DNA of 64,000 bases from Allium sativum (GCA_030737875.1 CM060923.1:498134453-498198452); one strand, 5' to 3'. Shown: positions 13,226 through 25,596, numbered from the stretch's first letter. Notes: generated by a model from the letters alone, not told the origin. Numbers and translations: made by a program.

Positions 13226-13562
13226 TTTTAGAATTGAATTGAATAGAAAACGAATTTGAATTGAATTGAATAGAAAACGAATTCGAATTGAATCGAATAG
13301 AAAACGAATTTGAATTGAATTGAATAGAAAATGAATTCGAATTGAATCGAATAGAAAACGAATTTGAATTGAATCGAATAGAAAACGAATTTGAATTGAA
13401 TTGAATAGAAAACGAATTCGAATTGAATAGAACAGAAAACGAATTTGAATTGAATCGAATAGAAAACGAATTTGAATTGAATCGAATAGGAAACGAATTT
13501 GAATTGAATTGAATAGAAAACGAATTTGAATTGAATTGAATCGAATAGAAAACGAATTTGAA
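13226..13562 (+). repeat. 27-bp minisatellite in B 3' LTR
   Basis: About 12-13 copies of the unit described for 5704-6080. The 147-codon reverse frame across it is a repeat artefact. Confidence 0.9.
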
Positions 13563-15188
13563 ATAGAATTGAAATCGATTTGAATTTGAAATGAATGTTG
13601 AAATTGTTTTTGAAACAAATTTGAAACGATTTATAAAATTCGTTTAAAAAGGAAAAATCAACGAAATATATATTATATATAAATATAATATAATGGCCTG
13701 AATAGAACGCGCCGCGCCGCGGCAGTTCGTGAATTTCGACCGTTGATTTCGAACGGACATTACGGGAGATCCGACCATCGGATTCTCCTAAAAATGGAAC
13801 CGTTGGGTTCGTATCGAAAAGAGCTTTCTAATGAATATTAGAAATTTGAAATCTAACGGTTGGATTTGGAGAAACGTCCAAATAAAATCTGGAAAAGGTC
13901 GTTGTAAGCGCAGTTCGATGGCCGTTGATGGAAATCGACTGTATGGGCCTTGATAATATTATTAAAAATAGTAATAATTTGTGTAAAATCATAAGAGAGG
14001 ATTTGGGAAAAATTGGGATGAAAAACTCCATGTTTTAAAAGATAAAAATATATTTTTATTGAAATGAACTAGTTTTGAACTAAAATTAAAACCCATTTAT
14101 TTTTAAAATAAATAAATTGGATTTGAAATGGGTTTTAAATAGAATTGATTTGTGGGTTTATCGTGAAGGGTGTTTTAAATAACACTTATTCTTTAACCCT
14201 ATAATAAATAGAATGTGATTTGGGTTTATCGTGAACTGTGTTTTAAATGACATTAGTTCTTTAACCCAGTAAAAGGAGTTTTAATGAATCTGCAATTAGA
14301 TTGAAATGTGAATTGATAATTTAAATTATCAAATTTAGAAAGTGAGCGAGAATGGAGTATCACCAGTTTTGCTCCAAAGCGATAGTTAAATCTTTAATTA
14401 GATTTGAACGTGAAATGGTAATTAATTTTACCGATAACATCGTGGTGTTAGATATGGATTATTACCAGTTTTGCTTCATAGGATGAATAGGTTGGGATTG
14501 GGAAATAAAATAAATAATTACTTCGGTGTGGTTCGCTAATCCCGACTAGTTTGGAAAACCATAATTTGGTTTGAAATGACATCCAAAAGAAGATTAAAGA
14601 ATAAATTTAAAGAATTTATCTTTGATAAAATTTATGGGAACCTTTCCCTAAGAATGTGAAATTTAGAAACCAGCTGTAGGTTAGTTAAGAAGAATGGTTT
14701 CCTAGCTATTGATCTGATGTTGGTTTCGGCCTTCGGGGTTAATATTTCGGGAATTTCTCTCTTACTGATTTACGGTAGTGACTAATGAATTGGAATGAGG
14801 CGTATGTTGTGTTTGTGTAACATTTGTTTTTAATATACGCGGGTTCTTCGGAATGGTCCGGTTTATACCCATTCTGAATAACCGATTCGACGATAAGTCG
14901 AAGATGAAGACGGTGGTTGAAGACCGGAAGTCTTCACATCGTTTGGGTGATTACTGATGATCTTGATTGGGCTGTACACCCAAGATGAGGGAATCAGTTG
15001 GTGGTCGTCCAGACGTACTTGGAGATCGATGGATATGCGAGGAAAGTGCCTCCGGTTTCGTTCAGACCCAGAAAGAACTTGTAAATGGACTGTGTGTCTG
15101 ACATTGGATTTTATTCTATGTTTATTGATCTCCATTAAATATACATCTGTTTGGCAGTGGAGAATTTATTCTCTTGCTTAACGCCCTT

Positions 15189-16122
15189 CTCTGAGACGTA
15201 CGAGCTCAGAGGTTGTATATCGATGGACATCAGTCGCATAGCATGAATTACCTGTGTGGCACGCCTAAGTGGCAATTAATCAAGGCTTCTGGTGAAAAGC
15301 AAAGTCTTGTGGTTGATGATCAAAGCACGGCCTACGTGGCATAGCTTTGTGTATAGCGTGGATTCGCGAGCCTCACACCTCGGTATGAGTCAAAAACGGG
15401 ATACGGACCATTGGGAGAACACGACGTTTCTTTCTAGCTTTGGTGGTGTCAGTGACTTACCAGCCCTGACATTTATATACTTTTCACCTATGTGGTTGTT
15501 GGATGTGAGGCGCCTCGATTATAGGTCTGTAAGGACCGGGAAACGTATGTTCAGGAATAACTAATCCTCAAACGTAAGAGAGGACCGGCCCACCCGATTC
15601 TAGGGGTTACCCAGAGTGTGTAGTCCCGAGGCATTTGCTAGAGTGTCTCGAAGCGGAGAGGAGCTTGCCCCTTGCCTCGACTCATGACGGAAATTCAATT
15701 TCCAATATGTGTATTTCGGCTTTATTTGTAGAGCCTAGTATGGCGACATAGTAGCATGGGATGCTATGCCGTCTATGATTGATATTTATGATTGAAATTA
15801 TTTTGGCACTATACACTTACTATAGTATCAAATGATTTGTTTTTAAACGTACCAAGCATGTTTGGATATTATAAGGTAAAACCCTATCCTCCGGCTTGCG
15901 TTGCATTGTGTGATGGGACCTGGGTCTTATAATAGCTTCATTTTTCGAAAAAGCATTGCGTTGTCTTTTCTGTGCACTGGTATTCTTGGGAGGAAACCCG
16001 ATCCGTGTTATATGGCGTGGTCCCTTGAATTACTCTCTTTTAAAGTAAAGATTTAAATAACTGTTTTAGTTCTCACACCAATCACATGACTGACCTGGAG
16101 TTTATTTTTTTAACCTAAACTC
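15189..16122 (+). other. Conserved hairpin series, B 3' LTR copy
   Basis: CTCTGAG (15189-15195) / CTCAGAG (15205-15211) with the same palindromic loop. GATATTATAAG (15865-15875) / CTTATAATAGC (15926-15936), one mismatch. CCGT (16003-16006) / ATGG (16012-16015), which keeps pairing through a G-U. GAGTTTA (16098-16104) / TAAACTC (16116-16122). Confidence 0.55.
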
Positions 16123-16454
16123 TGGGTGCCCCTATTTTTTTCACGGGCAGCTAGCAGTTTTGGTTTTGCAGATTTATATTCATAGGATCCTGAGTTACAG
16201 CTGGAACGATGCTCGGAAAGCTCTGTATCCGTGTATTACTTTCAGTTGTGTTTTCTATTGTTTTTCCGCTGCTATGTAATTTATTGTAATCTATGATATT
16301 TATCGAATGTATAGTATTCATTTATACTCTGTATATTCTTGTACCTGATGGAATTGTTGTAATAGCAATGAAATGTTTTTCTGTCTGCGTTCATTTGTGT
16401 GTTGTTCTCAAAGTATCCGCTCTTCCCTTCACGGGGAAGTAACGGGTCCTTACA

Positions 16455-16459
16455 ATATT
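16455..16459. repeat. Target site duplication of B, right (ATATT)
   Basis: Repeats 2418-2422 immediately after the CA end of B. Confidence 0.95.
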
Positions 16460-18862
16460 TGTTGGTCGTAGAATTTGATATTGAATATAAGCCAATATGT
16501 CTTCTATTCAGAGCCTTGTATTTAATATCAAATGTGATTTGGGTTTGTCGTGAATGGTGTCTTCATTAACACAGTTCTTAAGCCCAGTTGAGAAAATGAT
16601 TAAATCTTTTTAGTTAGATTTAATGAAGTGTACCAATTAAATAATATTTAGTTGGAATTGAATTGGTATTGATTTTTGGATTTATCGTGAACAGTGTTTT
16701 AAATAACACTTGTTCTTTAACCCGATAATTAATGGAACGTGATTGTGGGTTTATCGTGAACCGTGTTTTAAATGACACTGATTCTTTAACCCAGTTAAAG
16801 ATTAGAACTAAGTGGAGTTTTAATGAATCTTTAATTAGATCGAAAATGGAGTATCACCAGTTTTACTCCAGGCGATAGTTAAATCTTTAATTAGATTTGA
16901 ACGTGAAATGGTAATTGAACTTACCGATAACACTGTGGTGTTAGATATGAAGTATTACTAGTTTTACTTCATGGGATGAATAGGTTGAGGTTGGGAAATT
17001 AAAACAAATGATTACTTCGGTAAGGTTCGTTAATCCCGATTAGTTTGAATTGATATTCAAAAAGGAGATAAAAGAATAAATTTAAAGAATTTATCTTTGA
17101 TAAAATTTATGGGAACCTTTCCAAAAATATTAGAATATTTGAATAAAAGAATATTCTAAATTGGAATGAAGCGTATGTTGTGTTTGTGTAAAACGTGTTT
17201 ATTATATACGCGAGTTATTCGGAAAGACCGGGTTTATCCCATTCTGAATAACTAATTCGACGTTGTGTCGAAGATAAAGACGGTGGTTGAAGACCGGAGG
17301 TCATCACGTCGTTTTGATAATTACTGATAATCTTGATTGGGCCGTACACCCAAGAGGAGGGAATCAGTTAGTGATCGTCCAGACGTACTTGGAGATCGAT
17401 GGATGTGCGGGGTACTAGGTGCCTCCGGTTTCGTTCAGACCCAGAACGAACTTGTAAATGGACTGTGTGTCTGACATTGGATTTTATTCTGTGTGGTTGA
17501 TTTCTATTAAATATATATCTGTTTGGCGGTGGAGAATTTATTCTCTTTCTTAACGCCCTTCTCTGAGACATACGAGCTCAAAAGTTATGTATTGATGGAT
17601 ATCAAACGCATGGAGTGAATTGTCTGTGTGGCATGCCTATTGGCAATATGATCAAGGCTTCTGTTGAAAAGCAGAGTCTTGTGGTTGATGATCAAAGCAC
17701 GGCCTGTGTGGCACAGCTTAGTGTAGCGTTGATTCGCGAGCCTCACACCCGGTGGTGAACCAAAAACGGGAGAGGACCTCAGGGAGGACATGCGTTTCTT
17801 TCTAGTTAGAAGTGGCGTCAGTGGTTTTACGCGCTCTGACGAGTTTGACTTATGTGGTTGTTTCTGTTGCGAGGCGCCTCGGTTAGATCGGACGATCCGG
17901 GTCCAATGGAGTCATTCGTTGGCTCATTTACGCCCCATAGGGCGGGGAAACGTAGTGTTTAGGCATAATAATCCACATCAGTGGACCGCCCCTGTCGCTC
18001 TAAGGCTTGCCTGCGCGCTTGCCTGAGGCTCGGGCTAGAGAGTCTCGAATCGGTAGAGGACGATCCCTGGCCTCGGTTCGCAGATGGAAATCCAATTTCC
18101 AATACGTGACTTTGTGGTTTTGATTGTAATCCTATATATGGTGACATAGTGGGATGTGGCGCTTATGCCGTCTATGATTGATACTTATGATTTGAAGTTG
18201 TTTTATACTCTATGCACTTATAATAGTATCAAATGATTTGTTTTAAAAGTATCAAGCATTCTTGGCTATTATAAGGTAAAAACCCTATCCTCCGGCTTGC
18301 GTTCCATTGTGTGATGGGAACTGCGTCTTATAATAGCTTCATTGTTCTTTATTTAGCATTGCGCTGTTGTTTCATACACTGGTGTTCTTGGGAGGAAACC
18401 CGTTCCGTGTTATACGGCGTGGTCCCTTGATTTACCTAACTTTAAAATAAAGATTTATAACTGTTTTAGTTCTCACACCAGTCCCATGACTGACCTGGAG
18501 TATTGTTTTAAACTAAACTCTAGGTGCCCCTATTTTGACACGGGCAGCTAGTAGTTTTGGTTTTGCAGATTTATATTCACAGGATCCTGGTTTACAGCTG
18601 GAACGATATACGGAAAGCTTTGTATCCGTATATCTCTTCTAGTTGTGTATTGTATTATTTTCCGCTGCTATGTAATTTATTTAAATCTCTGATATTTCTA
18701 TGTAATATTTATTCATTTATACTCTATATATTATTGTATTCTGATGGAATTGTTGTAATAAAGAATGAAATGTTCTTCCGCCTGCGTTCTATTTTTTCGT
18801 GTTCTCAAAACAATTCGTTCTTTCTCTTCTCCTCGGAGACCGGGGAAGTTCGGGTCATTTCA
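16460..18862 (+). repeat. LTR of family A/B, right part (copy A)
   Basis: Continues copy A after the B insertion. Collinear with B from about 6600 to the LTR end: 'gggtttatcgtgaa' blocks, the deduced R/U5-like region with 'gtttggcggtggagaattta', and the terminal 'ggggaagttcgggtcatttca'. No PBS follows 18862, so this is a 3' LTR or a solo LTR. The hairpin GCTATTATAAG (18265-18275) / CTTATAATAGC (18327-18337) is perfect here, and CCGT (18405-18408) / ACGG (18414-18417) is kept. The CTCTGAG hairpin (17561-) has lost its 3' arm and its palindromic loop. Confidence 0.85.
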
Positions 18863-18970
18863 TGAATTCAAAATGGTTTCGTTGTTTCCTAATGCACTAA
18901 AGAATATGACAACCTTTATTTAAACTTGAATTTATTACCTTGTTTTCATAAGTATTGAATTCCATGAAAC

Positions 18971-19010
<40 letters not shown>

Positions 19011-19981
19011 CATGGTTATTATGCAATTTTTCTCTCATATTGAAATAGAAACAAATAAATTTTTAATAATAAAAGTTAACTTCATATACATGACATATGT
19101 ACACATTTAAAAGGTAATAACATACTATTATATGATTATAATTGTTGACTGATTTCAAATTATCATGGAAAAATTGATTAACTTAAATAAATGGAATAAA
19201 TTGCATTATTCCCATGACGTTTAGCAAAATAGGTATGTTCGCATTTCAACTAAATATGACAGGTTGAACATGATTTGCTCTAATATTTTTAATAGACTAT
19301 AATCCTGGAATAATTGCTACCATATTAATAAAAATTCCACTTAAAATAGTCAAACTGATAACATTGGCATTATCAGTAATATAAAACAGGATTTAATGTA
19401 GATACCCTTATGTTATTATTATTATTTTACATTTATGATTAGGAAACCTGTAATTGTATAAATTTATAAAGTTAGAATGAAATATTTTTGAAACCTTAGA
19501 AGAAACATTAATACATTCTAGGCGTCAATTATGCATCACCAAATATGTAAATGAAAACACCAATAAAAGTCGGCTACGTGCTTTGCATATGGGTTGTAGT
19601 TATTGGTTAATTATGCACAATATTGCCTTACTATATATGTACCATTGATTACATTCATTCTTATTACTAAGGAATTCCAATACCTTTCAACATTTCCACA
19701 TCATACTTTTTTTATCATAACCATTTTAATCTCAATAACTTAATTAAATTACATAAACTTAAATAATCGAAACATACGGGATGTAAAAATAAGAAATGAA
19801 TATGTGAAGTTTTGATTTAGTATTTATTAAAATTAGAATTTAACAAACATACATAAAAGTCTAATTATGATGATTATTTCTTCTTTGTCGTTATTTATTT
19901 AAAATAAATTATTTTAAATATTCTATATTCATTTAAAATTTCTAAAATTTTAAATTGGTCCCAAAATTGCGGGTTGTTACA
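18863..19981 (-). repeat. AT-rich segment ending in an inverted LTR start
   Basis: Non-coding. Read on the minus strand from 19981 it begins TGTAACAACCCGCAATTTTG and continues with 'aatatttaaaataatttatt', resembling the first 100 bp of the A/B and C LTRs. Similarity then fades. A (TA)n tract occupies about 18974-19009. No open frame above 60 codons and no clear target duplication are seen. It is probably a truncated or internally deleted LTR fragment in inverse orientation. Its left limit is uncertain. Confidence 0.5.
18974..19009. repeat. (TA)n microsatellite
   Basis: Pure alternating TA for about 35 bp. Confidence 0.9.
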
Positions 19982-21062
19982 TACATTTCTTTCTAGCTAC
20001 AAGTGGTGTTAGCGACTTACCAGCCCTGACATTTTTACTTATGTGGATGATGGAATGAGGCGCCTCGGTTATTTGAGTCCCTAGTGGCTCTATTTACGCC
20101 CCAAAGTGCGGGGAAACATATTGTTCAGGCATTATTAATCGACTAACATATTTGTGGACCGGCCCTGAAGATCCAGGTGCGGTTGCGACTGTATCCTGAG
20201 GCACGGGCTAGAGTGTCTCGAATTCGGTAAGGACTATCTTTTGCCTTGGTTCATGATGGAAATCCAACTTCCAATATAACCCATGCGGTTTTGATTGTAT
20301 AACTAGTATATCGACATAGTATATGGTAGCTATGCCGTCTATGATTGATACATTATGATTGAAATGTTTTTAAAACATATATACACTAATAATAATATCA
20401 AATCCGGTTTATCGTATCAAGCATTTTTGACCATTATAAGGTAAAACTCTGTCCTCCAGTTTGCGTTGCATTGTGTGATGGGACTTGAGTCTTATAATGG
20501 TTTCATTTTTCTAAAAAACATTGCGTTGTTTAACGATTTACTTTAATTGTGCACTGGCAATCCAATGGAGTAAACCCGTTCCGCGTTAGCGGCGTGGTCC
20601 TGTGATTAGCCTTATTAATAAATAGGTTAAGTAAGATTTCTTATACCAATCCCATGACTGACCTGTAGTTTGTTTCAGTTTGCAAACTCGGGTGCCCTCT
20701 TTTCCATATGCGCGGCCTTGTATTCAGGTTTTAGCAAATTCGTTCTGGACAGCTATGGAGCTGAAGACGGATCCTATCATTTCTATTTTGTTGTTCAGGC
20801 TTCATTTAGTATATCATGTTTAATTCCGCTGCATTGTATTTAATCTATTGTAAATTTATCTTCCGATGTATTATTATTTCGATGTACTCTGATATATTCT
20901 GTGCTCTGATGTTACGTTATTATAATGTAATAAAATTCTTTTGTTATCTGTTCTGATGTGTTGTATGCCCAAAGTTAAAAGTATTAAAGGATTTCCAACT
21001 TTTGGATCTGGCATGTGTGGTTTATGGTCGATTCAAAGGGTGGCGATTTTCGGCTCTTTACA
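19982..21062 (+). repeat. LTR 3' fragment F (third subfamily)
   Basis: Homologous to the last ~1.05 kb of the A/B and C LTRs, entering abruptly at 'catttctttctagc' and ending 'ggctctttaca'. Closer to C in several stretches ('gcaaactcgggtgccct'), but distinct. All three main hairpins are intact: ACCATTATAAG (20430-20440) / CTTATAATGGT (20491-20501) with ACTC (20446-20449) / GAGT (20487-20490); CCGC (20581-20584) / GCGG (20589-20592); AGTTTG (20667-20672) / CAAACT (20683-20688). No PBS follows, so it is a truncated 3' or solo LTR. Confidence 0.75.
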
Positions 21063-21482
21063 TCACATGTTCATTTCAACAAAATGAAGAGACTGTAAAA
21101 CTGAAAAGCTTATACATTTAGTCTTTGTTTAACTCTGCAACTCAGTGTAAATATTACAAAACGAAGGTGAAAATGAAGAATGCACCTTTCTTAAGCTTGA
21201 CATTTGTTTACTTCCTCTTTTCTGTTGTATAATGTTTCTCACGTCTTCCCACCTGCATGAGATCTTTCTTTCACAATGTTAACAATAGCTAAAATAAATT
21301 TGCACAAAAATAAAATCTAAATAAAATTGGTTATTCAAATAAAAAAATTAAAAAAAAACATTATTTTGCACAAAAAGTGGAGCTAAATATTATTTACTCT
21401 TCATGTGCTGAATTTAGTTAACATTGTTCACTTTCTCTTTTCTATTGTCTCATGTTTCTCACATCTTCCCACCTGCATGAGA
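21063..21482. other. AT-rich spacer with a short tandem duplication
   Basis: No gene recognised. A stretch at about 21195-21300 ('cttcccacctgcatgagatc' followed by 'tttctttcac') recurs at about 21430-21487 and continues past element C at 58944-58975, so C landed in the second copy of a local duplication. Confidence 0.6.
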
Positions 21483-21487
21483 TCTTT
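21483..21487. repeat. Target site duplication of C, left (TCTTT)
   Basis: TCTTT precedes TGTAACAACC and is repeated at 58939-58943. Confidence 0.95.
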
Positions 21488-22289
21488 TGTAACAACCTGG
21501 AAAATACGAGCCAATTTAAAAATTTTAAATTGGTCATTTCAAAGGGATTTGAACAATTGAAATAGAATATTTCAATAAAATAGTGAATTAGAAGTAGTGA
21601 GTCAGTTGGAAAGTTTGAATTCAAACCTTGACTGACTGTGCAGGGTGGAAAATATAACGAATTTTAGTGAAACCAAAAATAATTAAATCTGTTTATCAAT
21701 ACCTTTCTAACGAATCTGAAAAATCGAAGTTTCATAACGGGAATCAAAAGTTATGGCCGAATGAATTTTCAGAAAGGTCGCTATATAGAATATATAGCCC
21801 TGGAAAATAGATATTGTGCAAACGACCTCGGAATTCGACGAAACCACTTTTGTTGGGTCTGGAATGTCAAACTATGGCTAGGTTTCAAATTTCATAATTT
21901 TTGAAGCTAGTATGTGAGTGTGGCAAAAGAAAATGTGTTTGGTCAATTTTTTTTAAATTGGATCGACCAGAAAATGGCCATTTTTCAAACGATCTCAGAA
22001 TTCGACGAAACTAGTTTTGTTGGCACCATAGCGTCAAAACATAGCTAGATTTATTTTTCTGGAATTTTTCGAATCAATTTGTGGCCCTGGCAAATTGAAA
22101 TGTACGTTCAAAGTTAAAAATTAAATGTTTTATATTTTAATTTGAAGAATAACTGACTGTAACAGTCGAATTGGCCAACGAAACATATCCCATTGTGTCC
22201 GGGATGGGGGTATTTAGCTAGGGATGACAGTCGTTGGGTTTGAATTGGTGTTCGTGTGGAGAAACACTATTTAAAAATTTATTTAAACC

Positions 22290-22695
22290 ATTGGCCAATC
22301 AGAAATTTTCTTTCATTATTTTTAAAAATAAAAAACCCGAGAAACCCTTTTTCTCCCTCCCGATCGACGATTTACATCGTTCGCCCCTTCCCAGCCAAAT
22401 CGTCGCCGCCACAGGCGATTCCAGCCTTCGCCACCACCACCAGTCGAGGCGCCTCCCTCCCCTCTTCCAATCCGACCCAAGCTCGACCCCTATCGCCTCC
22501 TCCATCGCCAGAATCGTCGATCCAAAGTCGAGCACTTCCCGTCGCCGCCCCGATCGCCAGAGACCACCGAACCACCTCAAACCACCCTGCGCAGACTCCC
22601 CTCTCCTCCCACTTCCACGTCATCACCTCTGATCATCCTATCGTGCCTCGGTTCTCGCGAAAACTGCTACCCTAGTTTTGAACCATCGATAAAGA
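22290..22695 (+). promoter_or_regulatory. Putative promoter and GC-rich leader of C 5' LTR
   Basis: The palindromic CCAAT box ATTGGCCAAT (22290-22299) lies ahead of a TATA-like 'tttttaaaaataaaaa' (about 22319-22334), then CT-rich sequence and 320 bp of GC-rich, proline-codon-rich sequence. In the 3' LTR the leader ends in AAG|GTGAGT (GT at 54757). Here the same site reads AAG|ATGAGT (22692-22700), so the donor-like GT is lost. The 132- and 139-codon frames through this block are compositional and are not kept between LTRs. Promoter status is inferred. Confidence 0.4.
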
Positions 22696-24212
22696 TGAGT
22701 TCTTTTTTATGTTTGAACTTTGAAAAATCATATCTTTATGGTGTGTTGACGAAATTCAATGAAACAGGAAACAACGGGACCGCAAGGAAGCTCTCTACCA
22801 CATAGAAGAGACCGCGGATTTTTCTGAGTCATCTACGATTTTTAGCACTCCAAAAACCAAAGTGAGAAATCTAAATTAAATGAATTTGAATGGAAAATGT
22901 TGTGTATAAATTATATAAGCGAAATATAAATTACACACGTGTTGTATACCTCATGTACATACGATGTGTAAGCTATATAAGCGAAGTATGAATTATACAT
23001 GCATAGTATAATTGATATATGTGTTGAAATGCAAGTGAAATATAGCAATAAAATATATATATATACACACACACACACACTCCCCGCGTCCACAAACCAT
23101 GGACGATATTTATTGTCGTGTATAGGTGTGAAATATTGGATGAAAATGCGAATGGTTGAATAATTGTTTGTGGTTGATATTGATTGGTTGTGGTTGAAAA
23201 GTACCCATTGGTGATTGAAATGAATTGGAAATAATTGTGGAAATAAAAATAAAACATGCCGCCTGCGTGCGAATTAGATGCATGAATCCCTATTGTCAAA
23301 AACCGCGAGGTTTTAAGGTAGAGCGAGGAGCCGTACTAGGGACGATGCCGGTTTTAACTACCCTGCCGTTATGCTGCCGAAATTTTGAATAATATTCATG
23401 TGTTAGAATTATTTTCATATGTTGAAATTATCTTCATGCGTTGAAATTAAAGTCATGTGTTGAAACTATATCCATGTGTGGAAATACTCATGTGTTGAGA
23501 AGTGATGTGTGAAAATTAAATTCATGTGTGAATGAATGAAGTGTTTAAACATTAAAAATCACATTTTTATAATATATATGAAGTATGTAAAATATTCGCC
23601 TTATATATAAATAGTTTTAATAATAAAATTTTTATCTTTCTTATATGAACAACATATATAAAATATCCATGTGTGGAAATGCTCATGTGTTGAGAAGTGT
23701 GTGTGTTGGAAAAGTTCATGTGTTGAATAAAAAGATTGAACAATAAAAATTACATTTTTATTGGAACTATGAAGTGTTGAAAACATTCATTTGTCGAATA
23801 AATATTTTAAATGATAAAAATATCATTTTTATCATATATGTGATATGCTAAAGATATGCTATCGTTGAAATAAATATTTGTGAAAGAAATATTATTTTTA
23901 ACATGCATAGGAACTAAATAAAATAGTCATGTGGTGAAATATATTTTAGTTCGCCAAAATTATCCATTTTGAAATGTGAAGTGTTAAAAATTGCCACTTG
24001 TTCAAATAAATATGCATGAGTTGAAATATTCATTAATTAGCTAATGATATGATATTTGCCTATGCATGCAACATTAGAATGAATGGTGTTTTTAAACCAA
24101 AGTGAATCAAATATGAAGTTGAATGGAAAATGAGAAGTGATAAGAATTGTATATATGTGCATGCATATTTATTGAACAGGTTATAGCAAAGAGGCTAGAG
24201 AAGAGGAATAAA

Positions 24213-24217
24213 ATTTT
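24213..24217. repeat. Target site duplication of D, left (ATTTT)
   Basis: Repeated at 34771-34775 after the CA end of D. Confidence 0.95.
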
Positions 24218-24580
24218 TGTAACACCCCACCTCCGCCAATGCCACTCTTGCAAGCACACTAGCTTTGGAGCGGCATTAAACAAGGTAAACATGCATGAAG
24301 ATATCACAAGACAGAACATATAAGTAAAACAGAGTAAGTAAAGCAGCGGATAAAATTACTATTTCAAAACCATAGTCAAATTACATCAAAGTACTGATTC
24401 ATTATTTTCCAACTACTACAAGTCTAGAAGATATAAACTGAAAACTGGAAATAACATAAAGTAAACTATCCCCAAAGTAGGATGACGCCATAGCATGCTC
24501 AAGTCCAAACCGTACATGAGCTATCCAGTAAGCAAGCTAAAGATCCAGCTAGGTGCTAGTGTTCCCACCCTGAGAACCTT

Positions 24581-24595
24581 GGGGGGGGGGGGGGG
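24581..24595. repeat. Poly-G tract
   Basis: 15 G in a row (poly-C in the element's own sense). Length differs in the partner LTR (13 at 31786-31798) and in the E LTR (14 at 50059-50072). Confidence 0.9.
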
Positions 24596-25296
24596 AACGG
24601 AAGAAAAGAGGCGAAAGAAAACGGGTCAGTCAAAAAGACTGGTAAGTCCTACCTACTATTAGTATAAAAACTAATAAAGTTAACTAGACATGTAAAACAG
24701 AGATGAAACATAGGGTGATAACTGGCATGGTGAAAAGTTAACAAGATAGATCAAGTGTGGCATCGTATATACAAGGTTAAGTTGCACCAAGTGTGTACTA
24801 GTATTCCAATCCATGTCAAGTATAAACAAGAAATGATCCCTTGGCCCAAAGCTGGCCCAATATCATGAGGTGACCTAAATCAAGGTCCTACTACTCGGTC
24901 TAGTCGATCAGCTCCCTATAAGCCTAACTTGTCGTGTATCGGTGTCATACGACTTAATCGTGGAATGTAGTTAACTGTGCAAGGTCCACCCCGGGGTGTA
25001 TCCAGCCCTAAGGTGTAAACCACAGACACAATTCAAGCACGCACAGTCTAAACCTATTGGTGCCCATGTTCAACTCCGGACTTAATGTGCACGACCACGG
25101 TCCGCCTGAACAACCGGTGCACCCTTTAGCCGTCTCCTTTGGTCTCTTACAATCAGTCTAGTAATCGTGCCCCACCCTAGCCTAGTCCACGGTACCCATG
25201 ATACTTCCAAGTAGGTTACTGCTGAAAAGGACCACGTAACTAGGATTTCAAGCGGGTTAAGTGTGGTTAACCCTATCCTAACTATGTACTGAGTTG

Positions 25297-25556
25297 GTCA
25301 AGTGTATTCAAGCAGTTCATGACTTAACCCTATCAATACATCGGGTTTAATTGGTTAAGTATTCAAGTAGTCCTTGTCTTAACCCTACCAATCCATCGTG
25401 TTTAATTGGTTAAGTATATTCAAGTAGTCCATGACTTAACCCTACAAATCCATCGTGTTTAATTGGTTAAGTATTCAAGTAGTCCATGACTTAACCCTAC
25501 CAATCCATCGTGTTTAATTAGTTAAGTATTCCAGTAGTCCATGACTTAACCCTACC
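25297..25556. repeat. 55-bp tandem repeat in D LTR
   Basis: Four to five copies of a unit of about 55 bp with 'ggttaagtattcaagtagtc' and 'catgacttaaccctac'. The partner LTR has the same array at about 32509-32765. Confidence 0.85.
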
Positions 25557-25596
25557 ATGTGGCATTAATTAACTTAATGCACCCCAACCTCTCACA

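Larger units (their letters stand above)
2423..16454 (+). mobile_element. Element B: complete LARD-like LTR retrotransposon with giant LTRs
   Basis: The element is 14,032 bp. It has the LTR termini TG...CA, a 5' LTR of 6,514 bp, an interior of 1,024 bp and a 3' LTR of 6,494 bp, flanked by a perfect 5-bp duplication. A PBS for initiator tRNA-Met and a polypurine tract are present. No gag, protease, reverse transcriptase or integrase similarity is seen in any frame. About 93% of the element is LTR. It is inserted into copy A of its own family. Its termini, leader and PPT context resemble element C, which suggests mobilisation by C-like proteins (inference). The LTRs are very similar to each other and differ by scattered substitutions and small indels. 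Confidence 0.95.
9961..16454 (+). repeat. 3' LTR of element B (6.5 kb)
   Basis: Copy of the 5' LTR, starting TGTAATAACCCGG and ending CCTTACA. It has the same blocks in the same order: TATA-like/CT-rich leader (10850-11310, donor-like GT at 11300), 34-bp minisatellite (about 11673-11945), 27-bp minisatellite (about 13226-13562, one or two fewer units) and the conserved 3' region. It is followed by the ATATT duplication. Confidence 0.95.
21488..24217 (+). repeat. 5' LTR of C, first part
   Basis: Starts TGTAACAACCTGG. Contains the shared LTR start, a promoter-like zone and GC-rich leader (about 22290-22690), the 'cacaaaccatggac' block (23091), and an array of spaced 'tcatgtgttgaaa'-type motifs (about 23395-23760). 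It ends inside 'aataaaatttt', where D is inserted. It continues at 34776. Confidence 0.93.

Noticed and set aside
18863..18885. PBS after the end of copy A
   Set aside because: The bases after 18862 (TGAATTCAAAATGG) do not match any tRNA primer complement I know, so copy A is not a 5' LTR here.
18863..19981. A complete 1.1-kb inverted solo LTR or MITE with TG...CA ends
   Set aside because: The left end is not supported by similarity, and 'tttca' against 'tacat' is not a target duplication. Only the right end is convincingly LTR-like.
22234..22675. Pro/Ser-rich frames of 132-158 codons in the GC-rich leader of the C LTRs (also 54295-54771)
   Set aside because: Overlapping frames on both strands in a GC-rich block. 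Frame and sequence are not kept between the two LTRs and no domain is recognised. Better seen as leader RNA.
25297..25560. Telomere-like 'ttaaccctac' words
   Set aside because: They belong to a 55-bp LTR tandem repeat. The plant telomere unit CCCTAAA is not tandemly present.
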